Assembly (NCBI GenBank): GCA_020200195.1
Contig: JAIVJE010000001.1
Span: forward strand, 1 to 17,937
Reading direction: 5' to 3'
Source: Acidobacteriota bacterium
GTDB taxonomy: Bacteria; Acidobacteriota; Vicinamibacteria; Vicinamibacterales; 2-12-FULL-66-21
Length of the DNA stretch: 17,937 bases
The notes beneath the pieces were generated by a model. That model worked only from the letters and a program-made list of their open reading frames with translations. It ran no database searches and was not told the origin of the DNA. Positions 12,879 through 17,937 of this stretch are shown piece after piece. The position numbers were made by a program, and so were the translations under genes. Within the stretch, counting starts at the first letter, position 1. Every line of letters starts with the position of its first letter.

Positions 12879-14669
12879 TCAGTCGACTTTCGTCAGGGGA
12901 ATGGCCTTGCTCGAGGCTGCCAAGGGGCTGTCTACGAACTTGACGGGCGGCAGATCCTGGAACATGAAGTCCCACTTCCACCGCTCGGAGGGGTTCGACG
13001 ACTGGAGCCAGTTTTTTGCCGACATGGGCTTCGCGAATGCGAGCCTCGCCAGGTCCGCGTACCTCCGATTGTGTCGCAGCTCCGCGGCAAGCTCGGTCCG
13101 AATCTCGTTGCTGCTCGTGTAACCCAACGGCGCGCCGAGCGCGAGCCCCACGTTCACGAAGACCTGCCAGTCCTCCTGCGCATCACCGGGTGGCGCGATC
13201 GCGCGCGCGGCCGCCTGAAGCCGTCCCTCTCCATTCACGTACGATGCGTCCTTCTCGACCCACGCCGCGCCTGGGAGCACGATGTCCGCTGCGCGAGCCA
13301 GCTCGGTCATGAGGACGCCGTGCACGATCAGGTGAGCGAGCCGGCCGGTCCGTTTCGCGTCCAGGATCCATGACACATCTCCGATCGATCCCTCCGGACC
13401 CGGGTCGAAGACATACAGCGCCGCGACGCGCCCCTGTTCGATCTGCTGCCGAAACGCAGAAATATCGGCCGCGCCGTCCGGGCCGACGTGCACCGGGAAG
13501 CCCAGGTCGCGAGCGCCGTTGACGTTCGGTGCGTCAACCGGAGGAATCTTGAACTTCGCGCCGGGGGGCTGCGGCTTCTCCCGCTGTCTCCACGTGACCG
13601 CGACGCCGGTGGCCGGCATTCCCAGATCGCCGCCCAGGCGCCCCATCAGCGACAGCTCCTCGAGCGATGCGTGCGCCGAAACGAAGAATCGAAGCGATGC
13701 CGGACCACCGGCGGCCGCGATGCGCTCAGCCAGCTTCGCCAGTGCACTCCGCCAGTCCACAGGCTCGAGCGAGCCGGCCTCGGATCGCAGCAGCGGGCGC
13801 GTGAGCCGGTCCTCGCCTTCGACCCACCGGTAATCGAATCGTCCGATGTCGCACATCCAGTAACCGTTCACGTCCGGATTGAATCGCGGAGTCGTACGGA
13901 TCAGCTGCGCGCCTTTCGCCCATTCCGGTTTGGCCTTGATCCAGGCAGTGGTGTTGCACCCCTTCTCGCAGAGCGTGCAGATGGTGTCGACAGCGTCCGG
14001 GTTGTCCCAGGGGCGCGCCTTGAAGCGGTAGTCACGCGTGATGATGGCGCCGACCGGACAGACGTCCATCAGATTGCCGGAGAGCAGCGAATGGACCCCC
14101 TCTTCCTGGAACGTCGCGATTTCGCTGCCGTAGCCCCGGTCCACGATGTTGATCTGCGGATCCGTGTCGATCTCGCGCATGAACCGCACGCATCTCGTGC
14201 AGAGGATGCATCTGTTGCGGTTGAGCATCAGCGTCGGACCGAAGTCGACGTCCGCACGCACGCCTTCGCCGTCGAATACCCGCCGGGGGAACTCCATCCG
14301 GCTCTCGTTCGGGCCGAAGCTGTACGAGAAGTCCTGCAGCGGGCACTCGCCGCCTTTATCGCAGACCGGACAGTCGAGCGGGTGATTGATCAACAGGAAC
14401 TCGAACACGCTGGCACGCGCCTCGACGACATCCGGCGTCTGGGTCGAAACGACCATTCCCTCCGTAACCGTTGTCGAACACGACGTTTGGAGCTTCGGCA
14501 TCTTCTCGATCTTGACGATGCAGACGCGGCACGAGCCGTCGATGCCGAGCCCGGGGTGATAGCAGTAGTACGGGAGCTGGATCCCGTTTTCGATGGCGGC
14601 CTGGAGGACGGTCTTGCCCTTCGCGGCCGCGATCTGGCGGCCGTCAATCGTCAGCGTGACGGTTTCCAT
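12879..14669 (-). CDS. nuoG: NADH-quinone oxidoreductase subunit G (NuoG), short form with N7 ligands
   Basis: A 596-residue iron-sulfur protein of complex I. The [2Fe-2S] ligands are Cys36, Cys47, Cys50 and Cys64. The His-Cys cluster ligands are His96, Cys100, Cys103 and Cys109 (HPLDCPVCDKGGECPLQ). The next [4Fe-4S] ligands are Cys154, Cys157, Cys160 and Cys204. A further CxxCxxxC...C set (Cys231, 234, 238, 273) matches the extra N7 cluster of E. coli and Thermus NuoG (E. coli ligands 228, 231, 235, 263). The molybdopterin-oxidoreductase-like domain follows from about 285 but is much shorter than in E. coli (908 residues in total), so the C-terminal part is reduced. It transfers electrons from NADH towards quinone at the inner membrane. 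No other nuo gene lies beside it; ccdA is its only companion. A TATGAT lies 8 bases before the ATG and no ribosome binding site is seen, suggesting a leaderless mRNA. Confidence 0.92.
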   Translation of the reverse strand: METVTLTIDGRQIAAAKGKTVLQAAIENGIQLPYYCYHPGLGIDGSCRVCIVKIEKMPKLQTSCSTTVTEGMVVSTQTPDVVEARASVFEFLLINHPLDCPVCDKGGECPLQDFSYSFGPNESRMEFPRRVFDGEGVRADVDFGPTLMLNRNRCILCTRCVRFMREIDTDPQINIVDRGYGSEIATFQEEGVHSLLSGNLMDVCPVGAIITRDYRFKARPWDNPDAVDTICTLCEKGCNTTAWIKAKPEWAKGAQLIRTTPRFNPDVNGYWMCDIGRFDYRWVEGEDRLTRPLLRSEAGSLEPVDWRSALAKLAERIAAAGGPASLRFFVSAHASLEELSLMGRLGGDLGMPATGVAVTWRQREKPQPPGAKFKIPPVDAPNVNGARDLGFPVHVGPDGAADISAFRQQIEQGRVAALYVFDPGPEGSIGDVSWILDAKRTGRLAHLIVHGVLMTELARAADIVLPGAAWVEKDASYVNGEGRLQAAARAIAPPGDAQEDWQVFVNVGLALGAPLGYTSSNEIRTELAAELRHNRRYADLARLAFAKPMSAKNWLQSSNPSERWKWDFMFQDLPPVKFVDSPLAASSKAIPLTKVD

Positions 14670-14677
14670 AACGGTCG

Positions 14678-14683
14678 ATCATA
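14678..14683 (-). promoter_or_regulatory. Candidate -10 box (TATGAT) for nuoG
   Basis: On the minus strand TATGAT is followed by 8 bases (CGACCGTT) and then the nuoG ATG. A transcript from this box would begin at or one base before the start codon. No Shine-Dalgarno sequence is present in the interval. A -35 box is not recognisable; the 9-bp repeat array occupies that position. Confidence 0.45.
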
Positions 14684-14694
14684 CATTCATTGTT

Positions 14695-14800
14695 GGGTTC
14701 GAAGGGTTCGCTGGGTGCGAAGGGTTCGGTGGGTGCGGGAGGTTCGGCGGGTTCGACGGTTCGGTGGTTCGAGGGGTTCGGTGGGACCGGCAGTTCGGGC
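14695..14800 (+). repeat. Tandem 9-bp array GGGTTCGNN
   Basis: Starting at 14695 the unit GGGTTCGNN repeats in 9-base phase: GGGTTCGAA, GGGTTCGCT, GGGTGCGAA, GGGTTCGGT, GGGTGCGGG, AGGTTCGGC, GGGTTCGAC. Two shortened GGTTCG units follow, then GGGTTCGGT and decayed copies to about 14800. The G runs are spaced by 6 bases, so the first five units also meet the G-quadruplex pattern. The array lies between the divergent nuoG and 14918 genes, immediately upstream of the likely nuoG promoter. The frame through it on the minus strand encodes only NPS/NPP-like low-complexity sequence and is not convincing as a gene. Confidence 0.85.
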
Positions 14801-14847
14801 ATATCGAGGGGTCCACCCCCTCAAAAAGGGACTGGTGGAATTCCCGA

Positions 14848-14877
14848 TTGACACCTTGCCCCTGCAGGAGCCAACAT
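14848..14877 (+). promoter_or_regulatory. Candidate promoter of the 14918 gene
   Basis: A perfect -35 hexamer TTGACA is at 14848-14853. The best -10 is weak: CAACAT at 14872-14877 with 18-base spacing, which keeps the conserved A2, A5 and T6. The transcript would have a leader of about 35 bases carrying the strong AAGGGAGG at 14906-14913. The -35 box is convincing; the -10 is not. Confidence 0.4.
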
Positions 14878-14917
14878 TGGGGCACTCGCCCGGCCACCAA
14901 CCAGCAAGGGAGGCCTT

Positions 14918-15445
14918 ATGGACGCGCTCGGTACCCGGCCGTGGCTGCGAATCGCTCCCCTCGTCGAGTGGCTGATCGCCGCCGCCTTCTTGTCCGCCAC
15001 GCTTGCCGTCGGATCGATGATCGTGCGGGAGCTCCGTGCCGTCCAGCCTGCCCCGGCCGCGGCGCCGGCGGCGCGACCGATCGCCGCGAGTATCCCCGCT
15101 GCCATCCCCGCCCGCGCAGTCTCGGTGCCTGTCCTTCCCTTCATCGACGGGAAAGAGATCCGCATCGGTGAGACGGCCTCAGCCGTGGCGGCGAAGCTTG
15201 GCCGCGCGGCAGAGAGTGGACGGCAGGAAATCGATCGCGGCAGCCTCGGAGACCCGTTCGCCGACGAGGACGAGGACGTTCTGCGTCTCGCCGGATCGGT
15301 ACGTCACCGTCACGGTGACCGGAGTTTCCATCACATCCCCACGATGCTCGAACCGCACCAGCGCCTGGGATGGATCGTTGATCCCGTAGCTGAACTTGAC
15401 GCGTGGAATCGCGACGCCATGGATCCACGCATCGAAGAACGGTGA
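14918..15445 (+). CDS. Membrane-anchored protein of unknown function, 3' end possibly lost
   Basis: The start is well supported: AAGGGAGG at 14906-14913, four bases before ATG 14918. Residues 14-36 form one transmembrane helix (PLVEWLIAAAFLSATLAVGS), followed by an Ala/Pro-rich linker (41-66). Next comes a compact segment VSVPVLPFIDGKEIRIGE, then TASAVAAKLGRAAESGRQEI (69-104). Its 'I.iGeT...V...LG' pattern resembles the BamE/SmpA-type motif, but that is only a resemblance. From about residue 110 onwards the sequence loses this character (ADEDEDV, RHRHGDRSFHH), and it overlaps the 3' end of the M1 peptidase gene on the other strand by 267 bases. The genuine protein may therefore be truncated or fused to foreign sequence at about 15,245. 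The periplasmic domain's function is unknown. Confidence 0.55.
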   Translation: MDALGTRPWLRIAPLVEWLIAAAFLSATLAVGSMIVRELRAVQPAPAAAPAARPIAASIPAAIPARAVSVPVLPFIDGKEIRIGETASAVAAKLGRAAESGRQEIDRGSLGDPFADEDEDVLRLAGSVRHRHGDRSFHHIPTMLEPHQRLGWIVDPVAELDAWNRDAMDPRIEER

Positions 15446-17593
15446 CAGATCGCGTCCGCTCGCGGCTTCCATCGCCACCCGCACGTCGTCAGTTCCAGCT
15501 TTCTTGAAACGCCACTCGGCGTAGAACCGTCGGATGCCGCTGAAGAACGCCTCGTCGCCCATGACGCGGCGGAGCATGTGCAGCACCATGGCGGACTTGT
15601 TGTACACGACCGCGCGGAAGACGCGGCTGTCACCCTTGATGTGCCCCAGGCGATACCCGAGGTACACCGGGCCCTGATCGGACGCTTCGATGGCCCACCG
15701 CCGCATCTGGCGCATGACGTTGACGAGTGCGCCGTCGCCACGCTCCTGCGCTGCGTAAAGCGCCGCGAAGTACTGCGCGAAGCCTTCGCTGAGCCATTGC
15801 TCGTGGTAGTTCTTCCACCCGACGCCCTGACCCCACCATTGATGCGCGAGCTCGTGCGCCAGAAAGAAAGAAGGATAGTTGTCGAAGCTCACCGGGTCGT
15901 TGCGCCAGACGTAAGGCGTCGAGGGGAGCGCCTGGTTGAGGACGGCGAAGTACGCCGGGCTGTGGCCGCCCGGCAGATCACTGTCGGTGACGGCGAGCGT
16001 AAAGCTCGGATACGGCGCCTCGCCAACCAGCATCGCATAGTAGCGGAAGATTGCGGCGGACTTCTCCGCGATGCCGCGCGCGCGTCCGGCCTGTCGAGGA
16101 TTCGCCTGCACGAACAACGACACGGTCTCATCTGCCGTCTCGGCGCCGGCGACCGCAGGGCCGACCTCTTCCCCGACACCAGGCTCCCGCCCTGGCGGGC
16201 TGGACGCAGGTACGTTCAGCTGGGCCGAGTCGATTGCATTGAAGCGGCTGATGACGCACGCGAGGTAGCGGACCGGCCTGTTGGACTCGAACACGTACAC
16301 CTTGCGCGGACGCTGCCCCGGCTCTACTGCACCGGGGGGCGGTGCGGGCTGCCCGATCGCCGCGCCGCTGGCGATCACGTCGTATTCTGCGGGGACGGTG
16401 ATACGCAGCGTCGCATCGGCATAGTCGGTGACAGTCGATTGCGGGTACCAGTAGCTTCGGTTGCTGTAGACGAACCGTGGCTCGAGGGGGATCACCGCCG
16501 GCTCCTGGAAGTCCTGGGCGAGCGCGATCGCTTCCCGGTCCAGCGTTTGGGGCTCCAGCCGGCCGCCGTAGATCACGTTCAGCCAGATCTCGCTCTTTCG
16601 CACCGCCGCGGTCGGCAGGTTCACGATGACGGTGTTCTGCCCGACGACACGTAGATGAAGCAGCCGGCCGTATTCCGGGGAGAACACATCGCGCACGGCG
16701 AGTGGTTCGGAGAGGCGCAGCGACATCGTGCTGAGAGTGTGCGCGGTGACACGAACTTTCAGGCGGGCACGACCGTCGACCCACAGCCGATCCGGCGCGA
16801 ACGAGGTCTCGATGTCGTACGACAGGACGTCGTAATCAACCGTGTCGTCCTCGCTCGCACGCGGCACGAGCGACGCCGCTGCGAAGCGGTCCTCGAACTC
16901 GGCGGGCCGTATCCGAATGAAGGCCGCGTCGAACTCCGTCGTCAGCACCTCGTCGCCGGCGAAGATCCGGAGCTGCGTACGTTCGGCTTGATCTGGCGGT
17001 GCGAACCGCATGTGGCCGCGGCCGATGAGCACCACGGCAGTGGGGCCGTCGGGCGTGTCCGCGACAAACGCGCTCCCCGCCGCCATCTGCAGCGTCAGGT
17101 CGGTGCCTGTCATCGTGAGATCCCGGACGTCGAACTGTTTCGAAGCGTCGAGAGAGAGCCGGTACAACCCGGACACGGTCGTCAGCCGCTCCACTGCCGC
17201 GATTCCGATGGACGCGGCGGCCGATCCTGCCGCCGGCACCTCCCGAACATCGATGCGCCATGCGGCGACACGTGCTTCGATGCCGCGTTCAGTGAAAATC
17301 TCGAGCAGCAAACGCTCGGAGCCGTCGGCGAGCTGGGACCGGTCCCGCTCTTTGATGACGACTCGAGCCGGCAGAGGTGTGGTGAGTGTCGCCGCGAGCT
17401 CTTCCAGACCGGAGCGGTCACGGCCCACCCCCATCGCGACTATCGCGGCGCGATCTCCCGCAGTCGCGGCCTGCTCGACTCGGAGTACGAGGGCGGCCGC
17501 GGCATCCCGCGGCGGCGTCTGCCCGGTGTGACCGGAAGGCGGGGGGATCATCGCGAGCAGGACCAACAGCCACAGGGTCATTCGTGTTCCCAT
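15179..17593 (-). CDS. M1-family (gluzincin) metallopeptidase with GGHSP in place of GxMEN
   Basis: An 804-residue protein. The signal peptide is MTLWLLVLLAMIPPPSGHTGQ just after the start, so it is exported. The zinc site is HELAH (580-584), with the third ligand Glu603 in WLSEGFAQYF. The M1 beta domain starts at about 254 (VDYDVLSYDIETSFAPDRLW), and a C-terminal helical part contains the expected YNKSAMVLHMLRRVMGD. The GxMEN motif that binds the free substrate N-terminus is replaced by PGGHSPAYFAVL (541-552), so ordinary aminopeptidase activity is doubtful. Residues 30-250 form an extra N-terminal region not part of the usual M1 core. The C-terminus after about GERVSEAA lacks the usual ending, and its coding sequence overlaps the oppositely oriented 14918 gene. 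I chose ATG 17593 (GGGG 7 bases upstream); ATG 17581 is also possible. Confidence 0.88.
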   Translation of the reverse strand: MGTRMTLWLLVLLAMIPPPSGHTGQTPPRDAAAALVLRVEQAATAGDRAAIVAMGVGRDRSGLEELAATLTTPLPARVVIKERDRSQLADGSERLLLEIFTERGIEARVAAWRIDVREVPAAGSAAASIGIAAVERLTTVSGLYRLSLDASKQFDVRDLTMTGTDLTLQMAAGSAFVADTPDGPTAVVLIGRGHMRFAPPDQAERTQLRIFAGDEVLTTEFDAAFIRIRPAEFEDRFAAASLVPRASEDDTVDYDVLSYDIETSFAPDRLWVDGRARLKVRVTAHTLSTMSLRLSEPLAVRDVFSPEYGRLLHLRVVGQNTVIVNLPTAAVRKSEIWLNVIYGGRLEPQTLDREAIALAQDFQEPAVIPLEPRFVYSNRSYWYPQSTVTDYADATLRITVPAEYDVIASGAAIGQPAPPPGAVEPGQRPRKVYVFESNRPVRYLACVISRFNAIDSAQLNVPASSPPGREPGVGEEVGPAVAGAETADETVSLFVQANPRQAGRARGIAEKSAAIFRYYAMLVGEAPYPSFTLAVTDSDLPGGHSPAYFAVLNQALPSTPYVWRNDPVSFDNYPSFFLAHELAHQWWGQGVGWKNYHEQWLSEGFAQYFAALYAAQERGDGALVNVMRQMRRWAIEASDQGPVYLGYRLGHIKGDSRVFRAVVYNKSAMVLHMLRRVMGDEAFFSGIRRFYAEWRFKKAGTDDVRVAMEAASGRDLSPFFDAWIHGVAIPRVKFSYGINDPSQALVRFEHRGDVMETPVTVTVTYRSGETQNVLVLVGERVSEAAAIDFLPSTLCRAAKLRRHG

Positions 17594-17677
17594 ATTAGAC
17601 CCCGGCGTCCCGACGATGGCGGAATTAACCGGCGATTCGCCTGGATCGTCTGAGCGAAGCGGGTGGTGGGATGAACT

Positions 17678-17937
17678 TTGGGACAGAGCAGTAGCTTGCG
17701 CAGTGTAAAGGCCGATGCGGTGCTGCCGTGGCTCTGCCTTGCGTTGGCTGCGTACGCGGCCATGATCGCGGCGACCGGGGGATACGAATTTCATTTTGCG
17801 GGCATCCGGCTCCGATCGCACTCATGGGTCAGGCCGGCGGCGGTGGCCGGTTTCGTCGCGATCGTCTGGGCGATCCGGGCGCGCACGCGTGTACTGTGGG
17901 CGGCAAGTAGAGCCTGGGCAGTACTCGAGTCGCTGAC
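17678..17937 (+). CDS. N-terminal part of an integral membrane protein (cut by window edge)
   Basis: An open plus-strand frame from TTG 17678 to the window end (86 codons). It reads as a membrane protein: the first helix is AVLPWLCLALAAYAAMIAA, then GGYEFHFAGIRLRSHSWVRP, a second hydrophobic segment AAVAGFVAIVWAI, then RARTRVLWAASRAW. The 'G.....aGirlr.rs..rP' loop between two helices is common in large bacterial glycosyltransferase/mannosyltransferase-like membrane proteins, but I do not recognise the family firmly. The start is provisional: TTG 17678 has GGTGGG about 7 bases upstream; GTG 17720 is an alternative with AAAGG before it. An ATG at 17671 is in another frame and stops quickly. 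It diverges from the M1 peptidase gene, leaving about 84 bases for both promoters. Confidence 0.6.
   Translation, partial: MGQSSSLRSVKADAVLPWLCLALAAYAAMIAATGGYEFHFAGIRLRSHSWVRPAAVAGFVAIVWAIRARTRVLWAASRAWAVLESL

Noticed and set aside
14679..14900. 73-codon minus-strand frame (NPS/NPP-rich) just upstream of nuoG
   Set aside because: It is produced by the 9-bp repeat, which stays in frame because 9 is a multiple of 3; no ribosome binding site, and the nuoG -10 box lies at its end.
13488..14975. 495-codon plus-strand open frame opposite nuoG
   Set aside because: Antisense to a fully motif-supported NuoG; composition is Arg/Glu/Val-rich without family features.
15578..17653. Two long plus-strand frames (358 and 332 codons) opposite the M1 peptidase
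   Set aside because: Mirror images of a gene with intact zinc-site motifs; no membrane, signal or domain pattern of their own.

Overview
The window is a dense, high-GC stretch of a bacterial chromosome with 15 complete protein genes, one more complete gene that is frameshifted, and two genes cut by the window edges. The gene mix points to a Gram-negative, aerobic heterotroph: a lipoprotein, many signal peptides, a periplasmic gamma-glutamyltransferase, NuoG and CcdA. An M1-type metallopeptidase with a GGHSP motif in place of GxMEN, together with the overall style of the proteins, suggests Acidobacteriota (Vicinamibacteria-like). That assignment is inference; no rRNA or other marker is present to confirm it. 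I saw no tRNA, rRNA, CRISPR array, insertion sequence or phage gene.

Layout. (1) 1-963: the first 47 codons of a PAS-domain sensor (minus strand) diverge from a 2,4-dienoyl-CoA-reductase-type SDR. (2) 1,075-3,199: an Lrp/AsnC regulator, a DMT exporter and a YhaM-like HD-domain hydrolase form an overlapping plus-strand operon behind a clear TATAAT promoter that carries a possible Lrp box. (3) 3,180-5,717, minus strand: a 48-residue lmo0937-type membrane protein, a FabZ homologue with an altered active-site motif, and a gamma-glutamyltransferase whose reading frame is broken 25 codons before its natural end. (4) 5,835-9,190: a GAF-GAF-SpoIIE phosphatase, an OB-fold-like lipoprotein (minus) and an exported tandem-PDZ protein. 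(5) 9,202-12,135: a CHASE3-like/GAF membrane sensor (minus) diverges from a diacylglycerol-kinase-family lipid kinase, which is followed by a G-rich heptamer array and an ankyrin-repeat protein. (6) 12,137-14,669, minus strand: nuoG and ccdA as a two-gene unit. (7) 14,695-17,937: a second G-rich (9-bp) array, a short membrane-anchored protein whose 3' end overlaps the end of a large M1 peptidase running the other way, and finally the start of a membrane protein cut by the window edge.

How the genes relate. Most of the window is housekeeping and signalling rather than one dedicated system. The most plausible functional units are the Lrp-DMT exporter pair (amino-acid-type efflux under a feedback regulator), nuoG-ccdA (respiratory chain and thiol/cytochrome maturation) and a scatter of GAF/PAS sensors plus a PP2C phosphatase that could feed a partner-switching stress response. 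I did not find a convincing new multi-gene system. The items most worth checking are the two G-quadruplex-compatible tandem arrays, the group of apparently leaderless genes, the broken gamma-glutamyltransferase, the altered FabZ motif, and the possible deletion junction near 15,245.
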